DNA from: Tetracladium setigerum
Lineage: Eukaryota > Ascomycota > Leotiomycetes > Helotiales
NCBI GenBank assembly: GCA_031472005.1
Contig: PZJY01000010.1
Span: 1,550,001-1,614,000, forward strand
Reading direction: 5' to 3'
Length of the DNA stretch: 64,000 bases
Shown in pieces: positions 45,748-57,944 of the stretch (the stretch's first letter is position 1; each line of letters opens with the position of its first letter). Under the pieces are notes generated by a model. That model had not been told where the DNA came from. It saw nothing but the letters and a program-made list of their open reading frames with translations, and did no database searches. The position numbers were made by a program, and so were the translations under genes.

Positions 45748-46426
45748 CTACGCCCTTCTTCCCCCAACAACACCCCCGTAAGCCAAAGGATCCACAGTCC
45801 TATAGCCACCATCGTCCCTACTGTCTCTCTTATCCCGCTTACTTTTACTCTTCCTTGGCGGGCTATGGTCCTCAATTACTACCACTTCATCATCACCGTC
45901 TCTCCTTATATCTCTCTCTCTCCTCACATTCCTACTTTCTTCCACCACTACTCTCTGCACCCTCTCCGGTGGTCTCACAATATTGATTGGCGGTGGTGGC
46001 GGCGGCTGACTGTGTTCGTGCATTCGCACTTCGACTGTTTCGCTTACGCGGTGCGCGGAGTGTGCTGTATACACTTCGTTAGCAAGTTCTCCGCAATTGT
46101 TGTAAAGATATCAAGTTTTGATAAAGTGATACTTTGGGAAGTATTAATAGGAAAGGAAAAGGCATACCATGACTATGTCCACTCCTCCTACTCCTCCTCT
46201 TCTCCTTCACAACCACCTTCTCGTCATACGTCCCCCACAGCGGCGCGCCACTAAAACAGGTATACAAGAACCACAACAATAACAAAAAACCAGCCACGCT
46301 GCCGATAACGATACCAGCGACTGTGCCAGGCGATGGACCGGAGTCGCGGCTGCCGTATGTCGAGGGAATTATTATTGTGCCGCTGTCAACGATGGTTTGG
46401 CGGGGCTGGAGGAGGAGAGGCGCCAT
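45748..46426 (-). CDS. Small single-pass membrane protein with Arg/Asp-rich tail
   Basis: Two exons (46426-46168, 46073-45748) give 194 residues. The 94-bp intron has a GTATGC donor and a GCTAACGAAG branch-acceptor region, and it splits a Val codon (HSHVYTAHSAHRV). The short N-terminus (MAPLLLQPRQTIVDSGTIII) precedes one span at about 34-58 (GTVAGIVIGSVAGFLLLLWF). KEKRRSRRSGHSH, a poly-Pro run (QPPPPPPINIV) and a highly charged RRERDIRRDGDDE region follow, so the tail is probably cytosolic. No cleavable signal is obvious. Such proteins are common in filamentous ascomycetes and the function is unknown. Confidence 0.72.
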
Positions 46427-48065
46427 TGTTGGGCGAGGGATAGAGGAGTTATATGTATGCTCTTGAATTGGAACCCGAGATTATGTATCTTGTAGTTTGT
46501 GTTTGTGTGCTTGTGCGTGATGGATGATTGAAGTGATAACTGTGTGATGCTGTCGCAATAGTGTTTATCGCAGCGATCGCATTTATCATGCGATTGAGAT
46601 GCCTCGGGTGTTGTTTCGAAGATATGAATAGCTTGTCGCAAGGGGGTAAAGATATAATGTAGCGTGAAAATGGAAAAGAATAGAGAATTTGATTAGAATG
46701 AACGAACGACTGATGAACTTTGATAGAATAGAGAGGTGAGGAGGAGTGGGAGTCAAGCTGTCGCAAAGCACATCCTCAACACCAACAGCAGGTGGGGGAT
46801 CGATGATGCAAGGCGTTCGGGCGTGCGCTTTGCAGGACGCCGACTTGTTTGGCTGCGCTGCGTAATGGTGGTGCAGCTGGCTTGCGTGCAGAACAGGGGA
46901 CGTGCTTCCTCAATTGGCGCAAACGCAAGTGATATGAGACATGAAATAGAGTTCCAGAATGTGCGTTTTTGGCTTTGTGGACAAGTCAGGTATGCATGTA
47001 GGAGTAAAGGAGGGGATCATGTTAGATAGGATAGGATAGGAGGGGTTGTTATTATGACGCTTGAGGTGGGGGATAATAAGAATGAATGGGGACATCGTGG
47101 AAACAATGGAGGAGGCTGGAAGGGCAACCGGTTGATTGATGTTGTGCATGCAACATCATGGGCTTCAGATTAATAATTCCACGTTTCCCCCACTTGAGAC
47201 GAGGAGGCGCCTGTCACTCATTGGCATAAATGTACGAACGGTAGGTAGCACAAATGGTACTTTGTACTCCGCTGTACGGTTCTGTCCGTACCTGCGCGCA
47301 AGCGAGATAAAGTAAACAAACACATGGGAACATCAACAAAACTACGAGTACAAGCGCCCCGTCTCATGACTAAAAATGCACTTGAGGATTCCACTTGGAA
47401 GAAGCCAAGATAAATTGGGTATGACTGTAGTATTCGCATCTGCACTTGCAGTACGAGCGAGTACTCATCACCCTATCGCCGCCACCCAAGTAGAGTCCCT
47501 CGCTTCCATCTTTTAACCACCCAAACGAACTCAGCCACGATGTTTTGCGACAACTCTGGGTAGCAGCATCTCAACACCAACCCATCGTCGTCCTCCTTAT
47601 AAACCCGAGAAAATTCCATAAGACCCATCGCCTCCTCACCTCTTCATCATCACTCTCTGATTTCTTTGTTCACTCTGCATTCATCAGTTCCCCGAAGCTG
47701 TTAACAGTACAGTCATCAAAGACAAGGAAAAAGGTAATCACGAACCTACCTCGCCTCCGACATCGATAGCTTGACCAAGCCGGGATCTCGGGAACGTTGC
47801 GAATTACGAAACCACCTACCATTACTGTACGCCAAAAACCCAACAGAAAAAAGACAACATCCCTCTTCACCCTCCTACGAACACCTTCACAGACCGATAC
47901 TCGAGCACAGTAAAAAAGTAAATCTCCTTGCGCTCGTCTACGAAATCTCGAAGCACAATCTCTCGAACCCTCAACTTAAAAACCCAGACCTTCGAAAAAC
48001 CGTCAACAACCGTCAACGTCAATAACACTGCACAAACAACTACCCTACCCATCCCAAGAAATAAA
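46427..48065. other. Intergenic, 1.64 kb
   Basis: Divergent promoter region between the membrane protein and the CYSTM gene. An ATAGG repeat is at 47025-47040. The last 400 bases resemble a leader, with the open frame at 47928 running into the coding start. No gene is supported. Confidence 0.45.
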
Positions 48066-48548
48066 ATGGCAGACAAAATGTCCCCCCTCCATACGGAGCA
48101 AACCAAGCAATGTCCCCTCCTCCAAACGCTCACACCGCACCACCACCACCAGGAAGCGATTACTACAACGCGTCTCCCTATCAAGGAAATGGCTATCCGC
48201 CTCCTCAAGGGCAGCAGCAGTATGGACAGCAGCAGGGCTATCCACCACAGCAGGGACAATGGGGTCAGGTAAGCTTCTTTCTTTTCTTTCCTTTGATCTC
48301 ATCTCCATCCGGAATTTTTACATTGTACGGTACTGATATTTGAGATGATAACAGCAGCAACAATACCCAAATCAATACCCAAATCAAAACCCATATCAAC
48401 AACAAGGCTACCCACCCCAGCAAGGAATGTACATGCAACCGCAAGGCCAATATGTCGATAATAGAGGAAAGAGTGGATCTAAAGACGGGATTATTGGGGT
48501 TTGTTGGCTGGATTGGCGTGCTGTTGTTGTTTGGATTGCTTATTCTAG
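48066..48548 (+). CDS. CYSTM-domain Pro/Gln/Tyr-rich protein, frame interrupted at two homopolymers
   Basis: Exons 48066-48268 and 48355-48548 flank an 86-bp intron (GTAAGC donor, AACAG acceptor). The middle is rich in P, Q, G and Y (GNGYPPPQGQQQYGQQQGY, MYMQPQGQYVDN). The C-terminus in one frame reads GLLAGLACCCCLDCLF then stop, a textbook CYSTM cysteine-rich tail membrane module. The three parts lie in different frames. MADKM from 48066 joins PPPYGANQAM only with one extra base at the C6 run (48082-48087). The middle joins the CYSTM tail only with one extra base at the G4 run (48496-48499). Without these, a start at 48110 and a different C-terminus result. CYSTM proteins are small tail-anchored membrane proteins linked to stress tolerance. 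Confidence 0.7.
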
Positions 48549-48973
48549 ATTGGCTTGGTCTAGAATTTTTGAAGGGAGGGGGTGAGGAGGAAAGCGGAAT
48601 TGAAAAGTTGAGAGGGAAGGTGTAGAAATTGGGGAGATGGTCAGATTTGAAATACCCAGGGAAATGTTGCAAATAGCTTGGGAAGGCTGGATTGATGATG
48701 GACTGAACAGTTTGGAGGGAGGGGGTTGCATATTACATACACGGAGTTCAAGGATGGTATAGAATTGTTATGTGTACATTATAAGTTTTTTTAATCCACC
48801 TAATTGTTTGTTTCACTTTCACCACTATGACAGTACATCTTCCCCTGCGCTGTGGTTCTACATGTCACTGATACATAATCATTCAAACGTTAATCTGCAG
48901 GGTTTCTTTTTTTCCCCCGTTGCTAAGGTAGATTCCATTCCGTAATTCTTGCTCATTTTTATAATCGTATCAT
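48549..48973. other. Convergent intergenic region
   Basis: Two 3' ends. A T run is near 48908. No feature is recognised. Confidence 0.5.
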
Positions 48974-50392
48974 TCATACACTCTCAATCCTCTGCACGAC
49001 GACAGCCGTAGCGGCCCCTCCTCCGTTGCAAATCGCTGCAACACCATACTCTCCCGGCTTCAATTGATGCAATAATGTAGTGAGAATTCTCGACCCTGAA
49101 CTTCCCAATGCATGACCTAACGAGATAGCGCCTCCGAGCAAGTTGACTTTGGCGTTCTCCAATCCCAAGATCTATTGGTCAGATTAGTATATGATGTGTT
49201 TGTCTGAATAGACAAAACCAGACTTACCTTTTCGTTCGCTTTGATAACAGCAGCAAATGCCTCATTAAATTCCCAAACTGCCACATCCTCCTGCTTGATT
49301 CCTGCTCTTTCCAAAGCAAGAGGTACCGCCTTGGCCGGCGCAACTGGGAAATCGACAGGATCAATTGCAGCATCAGCACTCCCGCAAATTCTCGCCAGAA
49401 CCCTTGAGCCTGCTCCGTATTCTTGTGCAATTGCCTTATTTCCCAACACCAATGCCGAAGCACCGTCATTGAAAGTGGAAGAATTGGCTGCGGTGACCGT
49501 TCCAGTTCCGTCGCGTACGAAAGCCGGTTTGAGGGTTGGAACTTTCTCGAATTTGACATCCAGGTACCCCTCATCTGTGTCGATGACCGTATCGCCCTTC
49601 CTTCCCTTGACGGTCACTGGTGCAATCTCGTCTTTGAAGGCACCATCTTTCCATGCTTGCTGCGCACGGGTATAACTCTGAATTGCATACTGATCCTGCA
49701 TTTCTCTCGTAATCTCATATTTCTTTGCCGTCGTCTCAGCGCAAACACCCATATGAAACTTATTATACACATCCCACAATCCATCCTTAATCAATCCGTC
49801 CTCTGCCGTAACATTCCCGAATGCCGGTAAAGAGCTAGCTCGAGGAGTGTAGTAGGGAACTCGAGACATGTTTTCCATTCCTCCAGCGATTTGTGCCTCC
49901 GCAAGACCAAGCTGGATATTTTGTGCTGCAAGGACAACGGCTTTGAGTCCCGATGCGCACACTTTGTTGATGGTAATCGCTTCGACTGAGGTCGGTAGTC
50001 CAGCAAACACAGCGGCCTGACGGGCGGGAGATTGACCTACGGAGGCTTGAAGGACATTTCCCATGTATACATCTGATATCTTAGAGGCGGGGACTTTGGA
50101 TTTGGAGAGGGCGGATTTAATGGCTACAGCGCCGAGTTCTGGGGCTGTGACGGTGAGGAATGATCCATTGAACTGTTCTTAGATTAGAATACTTCAAGCA
50201 TAGTTGCAATAGAGTATTGAAGCATACCTTTGCGGTGGGCGTCCTTGAAGCCGCAAGAATGTATGCATCTTGAATCTCTTGTTTGGCCGAGGCAGTGGCA
50301 CTGAAGTGCCGTTGGACCTGGTTGAGCCTTTGTGTAGGAGTCTTGGATGTCTTAATCGCAGACATGGCGATTCTTGTGGTTCGGAAGGACAT
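48974..50392 (-). CDS. ERG10: Mitochondrial acetyl-CoA C-acetyltransferase (acetoacetyl-CoA thiolase)
   Basis: Three exons (50392-50228, 50172-49228, 49171-48974) give 435 residues. Both introns (55 and 56 bp) fall between codons. A basic, Ser/Thr-rich presequence (about 1-37, MSFRTTRIAMSAIKTSK...) points to mitochondria. The acyl-accepting Cys127 lies in INKVCASGLKA. GGMENMSRVPYY is a thiolase signature, EFNEAFAA is present, and the C-terminal pair is GHALGSSGSR (His) and CNGGGAATAVV (second Cys). The His motif is more often GHPIGASG, so Ala-Leu is a mild variant. The enzyme interconverts two acetyl-CoA with acetoacetyl-CoA for ketone/isoleucine breakdown. The cytosolic paralogue feeds ergosterol. 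ERG10 is used as the family name. It is divergent from the ubiquitin-conjugase gene. Confidence 0.93.
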
Positions 50393-51004
50393 ATTGTGTC
50401 ACAATGAATTCAAATAACACGCAAAATAGAATAGGAAGTTTGTGTGAAGAATGAGAGATGGAAGGAAGTTGGGGAAAGCTTGTGAAGCTCCCTCCATCCC
50501 GTCGGTTGTCTGGGGTAAGCGGGTAGCGTCGCTCACCTCGGCCAGCAACTCTAAAGACACCTCCGGGCCGGATTGCCCCACCTGCTTGCTTGCTGACTGA
50601 TCTGATCTGTCTCGAGTCCGGGCAATCGCCACGTGAGAGGATTCTGCGTCTTCGATGGAAGGAGAGAAGGCTGTGACTATCATCAGCAAAGTGACGCTTG
50701 CAAAAACCTGGATGCAGGGAAAATACACTCAGCCTTGTGGATATTCACCATAGATGAGGGAGGATACATATAATGATTTCTGTATATAAATTTAGATGAG
50801 AAGATATCTGTAAATCTTTCGTTTAATCGTGATATTTTGGACTTCAATTCAATGCTGAGCAATCACTTCACTATAAAATCGATAAGGACCCCTCCCTTGC
50901 CTTCAACTTTTAGGTCGACCGCCTCCTCTCACCCCCAACCTCACGATCCTCGACATTACTACTATCGATCACTCCCAACCAACAAACAACAAAACATCAA
51001 CACC
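50393..51004. promoter_or_regulatory. Divergent promoter region, thiolase / UBC2
   Basis: 612 bases between outward-facing start codons. The right-hand 150 bases form a C/A-rich leader ending in CACCATG. An open frame at 50399-50728 (minus) has no domain. Confidence 0.55.
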
Positions 51005-51625
51005 ATGTCTACTGCCGCTAGACGCCGACTGATGCGCGACTTCAAGGTTTGTTTGAGCCACCTGTAAATACCCTCGACCGCCTTGCTAACCTGATGCTTC
51101 CTCAAAGCGTATGCAAACAGATCCCCCAGCTGGAGTATCAGCATCCCCCGTCGCAGACAATGTGATGACCTGGTAAGAAACTCTGCGCATATTAGCCTGT
51201 CGAATTCTATTGATGCCCGCTCAGGAACGCTGTGATTATCGGCCCAGCAGATACCCCATTCGAGGATGGAACCTTTCGACTGGTCATGCATTTCGAGGAG
51301 CAATACCCAAACAAGCCACCCGCGGCCAAGTTTATCAGCACAATGTTCCATCCAAACGTCTATGCTACCGGAGAGCTGTGCTTGGATATCCTACAAAATC
51401 GTTGGAGTCCAACGTACGATGTGGCGGCGGTCTTGACAAGTATCCAGAGGTAGGGAACACCGGTCTTCTTTGCCACACGAGAGATGATTGACACTATCTA
51501 GTCTTCTCAACGATCCTAATACCAGCTCTCCTGCCAATGTCGAAGCATCCAATCTCTACAAAGACAACAGAAAGGAGTACACCAAGCGAGTTAGAGAATC
51601 GGTGGAGAAGAGTTGGGATGATTGA
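51005..51625 (+). CDS. UBC2: Ubiquitin-conjugating enzyme E2 RAD6/UBC2
   Basis: Four exons (51005-51046, 51108-51172, 51225-51449, 51502-51625) give 151 residues, the usual fungal length. The product starts MSTAARRRLMRDFKRMQTDP and carries the E2 core: HFEEQYPNKPPAAKF, the HPN motif (MFHPNVYATG) and catalytic Cys88 in GELCLDIL. The last exon (SLLNDPNTSSPANVEASNLY) ends KSWDD without the long acidic tail of yeast Rad6. With Rad18 and Bre1 partners it ubiquitinates PCNA in DNA-damage tolerance and histone H2B in transcription, and with Ubr1 it serves the N-degron pathway. The introns of 61, 52 and 52 bp have clean signals. Identification is essentially certain. Confidence 0.97.
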
Positions 51626-52159
51626 GAGTACAAAGGAATCTTGGGCTGTAGTAGAATGAGAACATGCGATGGAATGACACGAGAACCCCTATTTCAACCA
51701 AGGCTCTGGAGTTTAATGGTCTGCTTTGTTATCTGACTTCAAGGAGTTAGTTTTTTTTTTTTGCTGGATGGGACAGTCTGCATACATAGCAAAGCTTTGG
51801 CGTATCAATGCGATGAACATATTCTCTGAACCCCTTCCCTTGTTGGCATTCATCCCCCATTTTTCATATCACATAAATAACAAGTGCAAGCCTTCTTTGA
51901 CTTGAAATTTAAAATTGTCACAAGCACTCCCTTCATAGTGAATAAATAATGTGTTCGCATTAATTCTGACAAATTGCGCTCTCTTCACTTTCAGGCACGC
52001 GAATCACAGCCTTTCAACGCGAACCGACCCGCAACGTCAACAACCTCGACTCTCCAGAAATCAAGGAAACCACAAAAGTCGCACGACCACCACAACTCCC
52101 TCTTCCCTTTACCTGTACATATGGTCTTTCTCTAATAAGGCACGCCAATACTCGCGATC
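51626..52159. other. Intergenic between UBC2 and kinesin
   Basis: 3' end of UBC2, a T run near 51752, and a leader for the kinesin gene. No gene is seen. Confidence 0.5.
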
Positions 52160-55132
52160 ATGTCAACAACCAGCATCAAGGTCGTTGCGCGGTTCCGCCC
52201 GCAAAACCGCACCGAGATTGAGTTAGGGGGCCAGCCAATTGTGAAATTCGAGACGGAGGACACTTGTGCTCTAGATGTATGCACACACAGGCTCGAATAA
52301 GAATCTTTGCTAATATGTGAGCAGTCAAAAGAGGCATCCGGCTCGTTTACCTTCGATCGCGTGTTTGACATGAACTCGAAGCAAAAAGATGTCTTTGATT
52401 TCTCCATCCGCTCAACAGTGGACGATATCCTCAACGGTTACAATGGCACAGTCTTTGCATACGGACAGACGGGTGCGGGAAAGTCTTATACCATGATGGG
52501 CAGCGATATCGAGAATGATGAGGGGAGGGGTGTGATTCCGCGGATCGTCGAGCAGATCTTCACAAGCATTTTGTCGAGCCCGGTCAATATTGAGTACACT
52601 GTGCGCGTGAGCTACATGGAGATTTACATGGAACGCATTCGCGATTTATTGGATCCAAGGCACGATAATCTGCCTATTCATGAGGAGAAGAATAAGGGGG
52701 TGTATGTTAAGGGTTTACTGGAGATATACGTCAGCAGCGTCCAGGAGGTCTACGAAGTTATGCTCAGGGGAGGGAATGCTAGGGCAGTCTCTGCTACCAA
52801 CATGAACGCCGAATCCTCGCGATCCCACTCGATTTTTGTTATCACTATTACCCAAAAGAATACGGACACCGGATCTGCAAAGAGCGGCCAGCTGTTTTTG
52901 GTGGATTTGGCAGGTTCCGAGAAGGTTGGAAAGACTGGTGCCACTGGGCAGACTCTGGAAGAGGCAAAGAAGATCAACAAGAGTTTGAGTGCGCTCGGAA
53001 TGGTCATCAACAATCTCACGGACGGCAAATCATCCCATATCCCATATCGAGACTCGAAATTGACGAGAATCCTACAAGAGAGTTTGGGAGGAAACAGTAG
53101 GACAACACTGATTGTCAACTGTTCGCCGAGTAGTTATAATGATGCGGAAACTCTGAGCACATTAAGATTTGGTATGCGGGCGAAGGCAATCAAGAACAAG
53201 GCCAAGATTAACGCAGAGATCAGTCCTGCGGAACTCAAGGCATTGCTTAGGAAAGCGCAAACCCAAGTTACCACATTCGAGAACTATGTACAGTCTTTGG
53301 AAGGGGAGGTAAGCCAGTGGCGTGCTGGAACGTCTGTACCCAAGGAGAACTGGGCACCCCCAATTCTTGGTGTTAGTTCTCTCAAGACTGAATCAAGACC
53401 TGCAAGACCTTCCACACCTTCACGACTCACCCCGGCCGAAAGCAGATCTGAGACACCAGCACTTTCAGAGAGGGCACCGACGCCAAGTCTGGGTTTGGAG
53501 AAAGATGAGAGGGAAGAGTTCCTACGACGGGAGAATGAGCTGCAAGATCAAATTGCCGAGAAGGAATCACAGATTGCGGCGGCGGAGAAGACGTTGCGCG
53601 AGACCAAAGAGGAACTCACGTACTTAAAAGAGCATGACAGCAAATCCAATCGAGAAAATGACAAGCTTACTTCGGAGGTTAATGAGTTCAAGATGCAGCT
53701 GGAACGAATCAATTTCGAGAGCAAGGAGGCTCAAATTACGATGGATGGACTCAAAGAGGCCAACTCGGAACTGACCTCGGAATTGGATGAAGTGAAGCAA
53801 CAGCTTTTGGATATCAAGATGTCAGCCAAAGAGACCTCCGCCGTACTAGATGAGAAGGAGAAGAAAAAGGCAGAGAAGATGGCAAAGATGATGGCTGGCT
53901 TTGATCTTGGAAATGATGTGTTCAGCGACAATGAGCGTAGCATTAAGAAGGCAATTGACTCAGTGGACTCTCTTTATGAGCAAGCCTCATCCGGAGGAGT
54001 TGTTGATCCAGCAGCACTGGAGGCCATGCGTGCAGTTTTGCTCGAATCACAGGGTATCTTGCGACAGGCCGAACTTTCAGTTTTCGAGTCTGGACACAAG
54101 GATACGAGCAGCAAGAGAATTGCGCAATTGCAGCAGCGCCTTGACGATGTCGAGCGAGAGTACGAAAGCGTCCTGGAGAAGAACTTGAGTGGTGCCGATG
54201 TCGAGGAAGTCAAACAACGACTAGCGCAAGCATACGAAAACAAGCAGGATGGCCAGTCATCACTCGTAGAAGAGCTTAAGGCAGGTCTCGCACAAAAGAC
54301 AGCCGAGATTCAGAAATATCAAGCCGTCAACGACGATCTCCAACGCAGAGTCAAGAGCGGCGTAGCCACGAATGGTACCAGCAGCGGTGGAAAGAGCGTG
54401 CAGCAACAGATCGCCGAATTTGATGTGATGAAGAAGAGTCTAATGCGCGACCTCCAAAACCGATGCGAGCGAGTCGTCGAACTGGAAATCTCACTTGATG
54501 AGACGAGGGAACAGTACAACAATGTTCTGAGGTCGAGTAACAATAAAGCTCAACAGAAAAAGATGGCCTTCCTCGAACGCAATCTCGAGCAACTCACCCA
54601 CGTCCAACGCCAACTCGTTGAGCAGAATGGCTCGCTTAAGAAAGAAGTCGCCATCGCCGAGCGAAAGCTCATCGCACGAAACGATAGGATACAATCACTT
54701 GAAGCCCTACTTCAAGACTCTCAAGAGAAACTGACAGCTGCAAATCACCGGTTTGTTCCCCTTTCACCCCTCTTTCCAGCATTTCCATCATCTATCTTCC
54801 TTTCCCTTCCATCCCCAGTTAGCTCCAAATACTGATCAGCCTCTCTCCCCTCATAGATTCGAAGCCCAAATCACAGCCGTAAAAGAACGTCTCGAAGCCG
54901 CCAAAGCAGGGTCAACCCGCGGTCTCGGTGCCCCATCGGAGGCGGTTCAGGCGCAGGAGGCGGATTCAGCTGGGCCGCTGGCGCCGGCTCGCGAATTGCC
55001 AAACCCCTTCGTGGAGGCGGCGGTGCCGGCGAGGGTGCGGCCATCCCAGCCATTACGTCCCTGCAGAGTGAGGCCAGTGGGAACTCCCCAACTAATAAAC
55101 GTACTTCGTGGTTCTTCTCCGGCCAGAAATAG
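52160..55132 (+). CDS. Conventional kinesin (kinesin-1) heavy chain, tail frame broken once
   Basis: Exons 52160-52276, 52325-54750 and 54857-55132, with introns of 48 and 106 bp, give about 939 residues if one base is added at the C4 run 54931-54934. The motor domain has the P-loop GQTGAGKS (residues 86-93), switch I NMNAESSRSHS and switch II DLAGSE. KSLSALGMVINNLTDGKSSH is typical of fungal kinesin-1. The neck and long coiled-coil stalk follow. As given, the third exon runs to a stop at 55146-55148 through a Pro/Ala-rich frame. The shifted frame instead gives GGGFSWAAGAGSRIAKPLRG and KRTSWFFSGQK with a stop at 55130-55132. This contains the IAK autoinhibitory motif conserved in kinesin-1 tails. 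The motor moves vesicles and hyphal-tip cargo toward microtubule plus ends. Confidence 0.93.
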
Positions 55133-57944
55133 AGCTGAGATGAGTTAAGATGAGATGTCGAGATGATGACTGCGTGTTCTTCTGTTGTTGTTGCTGCTGC
55201 TAGCGAATTCTTTTGATTGAGCGCGAAGATGAGATGAGATGGGATGGGATGGGGAGAGACGGGATAGAATAGATGGTTTCCTCTTGTATACCCTCGCTTC
55301 TTTTGGTGTTGGTGTCATTTTTCTCCTCTTCCCCCTCCTCCTACTCCTCTTCATCTTTTACTACAACAACTACTACTATGTGGAAACGAATTACCAGCGA
55401 ATCGAGCGCAGAAAAGAGAGAAGACAGAGAGAGATTGGATGAAATCGCTCAAAAAGGAAATCAAAAGCCTTTACGGGATTTCTACTCCTTTTTCTATTAA
55501 TTGCATTCCTTCATCTCCTGCCTTTCCTCTTCTCCTTCTGCTTTACTTTGCTGGTTTGGTTTGGGTTGGTGGATGGCAAATGATTGAATGGCCCTTTTCC
55601 TACTATTTTTCTTTTTGATGGGAATGGGGAAATATCTTTTTCTTTCCGAAATTTGGAAGGAGGGGAGGAATGATGTCTTTATCATGCATAGCGGTTGCAT
55701 CTCCTTTTATTTTTACAAATTCTTCCCTTTTTTTTGCCTCTTCTACTCCAGATGAAGATTTTGCTTTGCTTGGGAGGAAAGGAATGAATCCAGGGAAGCC
55801 AAGGGAAGCCAAGGGGGAAGGGGTGGGTTAATATATGGCGTTCTTTTTTGTTTTTTTGTTTTTTTCATGCTAAATAAATAGGTAGGTAGGTAAAGTGAAG
55901 TAGCGTAGGTAAGGTAGATAGATTACTTGACTATTATTGAAATGGAAATGGAAATGGAAAGATTGCAGTCTTTTGAACGAGGGTAACTTAAGGCTGTGAT
56001 TGAGAAATGGGATTATTGACTATCATCTAATGCTCTAATTAAGTTTGGCAACTCTGACAATTCAAGAATCTGCTTTTGCCCTTGTCTTTGGGTTTGGGCT
56101 TGGGAAAGGAATTCCTGCTGGTGTGGAATTAAAGAAGAGGAGGATGTCTCCTTCTAATCTTGCGTGATAAGTGGTGGTTATTGGCGCGATCCTTTGACCG
56201 TGAAGTCGCTGCCACTATTTTACGAGCTGGCTCTGTTCGCACTTGATCCTTCGTATTGAACCGGATAGTCAGCTTGCATGGTTGGACGGTGCTTGAGAAA
56301 GAGTGCCTCATTCTTTCATCTGAAGATTTGACTGCGCTTGATTGAAATGTTGGACGGTGCTCAAGGGAGGGAGCCTCCTTTCCCAATCAGAGTGAAGATT
56401 GCAACCCAGCCACGATCGAATGGAAGATATTGGCTTTTGGGCAATTGAAATTTGAGCACACGTGACTCCTCGGGTTGTAACCGAGCCCGAATAAACACCA
56501 TGCATGCCATCAAGTTCCAGACCACCCGTCATCGAGAATCTTGTTTATGTGTTGCAGTCGACATGAGTATGTCTTTCCACTCTTTAGCTGACTGGTTATC
56601 TTGTTGGCTCGCTGGGAGCGAGGGACGACGATTAAGCATCAGCCTGCATGCTCGTTTTGAGGAGTGATTTGCAATCAAGAATCCTTTGTTGATCCCTAAA
56701 GTTACGCACACGCACCAACAGCCACATAGACGAATGTACTTCCCTTACTTTCATTACCATTCAATCCAATTGAATGAGCAAGGCTCGACCTACCCTTTGC
56801 GGCGACAACTCTACTCCCCCTTCCTCCAAGTCTTTCATTCGATCTTCACCGCAATCTCTGGGAGTTCCTGTTGCCTGAATCATGCGTGCGCCCCCCGTCG
56901 TAAAGTTCGCAAAGACATTCGTCCGACTTCCTACTTCCTACACCACCCACCACCAGCAATCAAGTATATCCGCCGCTTGTCTGTGTGTGTGTGTGGCTTG
57001 CATTGGCAACTCCATCCTTCACTATCAGGGAGCAACAATCGAACGCCGGTTCTCCATGTGTGCAGAGGCCGACCCCGGATTTCATTTGCGATGTCGGGGA
57101 CGACGGTCAGCATCGCTTTCTATCGCATTGTGACAGAATGGAGGGAGCGTGATTGGCTGGTGTTAATATGGAGATATCGGTATGGGATTTGTGGATGTTA
57201 TGGACTGGGTAGGACAACAGTACCGAGCAGAGGTAGGAAAGGTAATGTAATGTTATGTACAGTCAATTGCTTGAATAATACGGGGATATGTAGGTGATAT
57301 ATGTGTGGCTTCCCACTCTGTGCGAGGAGATAGGGAGAGAGAGTTCTCTATCACCTAAAGCCCGATGATCACAGGCGAGTTGTCAGACGGCGTTCGGTTG
57401 TGGCCTGCAAGTAAACATATTGATGCCTGCAAGCGCAGAAAGAACCCCTCGGAACCGTCGAAGTGGCAGAAAAGTGGGAGCATGAAAGGCGGTGGCCACC
57501 TGCCCATAGCCAGTCGGGATATTTGCTGACAACTCCACAACTCACACTTGCATGGGCTCGATGGGACCGTGAAATCCTCGAAGGGCGCGCTCGTCAATTC
57601 TGTAGTGACATGAGTCTTGGCAGCAGTGGGTGTGGATGTGGAGTTGGCGCAAACACTGGCCTCTCGTAGTTTAGAGCTGAGTCTATTCGTGACTACAACT
57701 CCTCGTCCCTTTTTATTATTAACCTTCCATCATCATCAATCATCACCTCTACTTGACCTCCTTCCTCTTTATCTCACGCCTTTCCATTGATCTTACGTTT
57801 GCTTGTTCAAGGTTGAGGGCATGTTTTGCCTCCCATTCCGCTGATTCACACCTTTCAACCTCGTCCGGGCATACTCACTCCCCCACTTGACTTGGCTGGG
57901 ACGCAACACACTTCTGTGATCTCAAACGGCTCGACGCCCTCTAC
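55133..57944. other. 2.8-kb intergenic region upstream of the homeobox regulator
   Basis: 3' region of kinesin (GATGG repeats near 55224-55254), T-rich DNA, GGTAGGTAGGTA at about 55880, GAAATG repeats at 55939-55960, then a long leader with many short open frames (e.g. 56686-57297). None has a recognisable domain. A long regulated leader is plausible for a developmental regulator. Confidence 0.45.
55939..55960. repeat. GAAATG short tandem repeat
   Basis: About three and a half GAAATG units in non-coding DNA. Confidence 0.8.

Noticed and set aside
56686..57297. 203-codon plus-strand frame
   Set aside because: Low protein-likeness, no domain, and located in the long leader region before the homeobox regulator.
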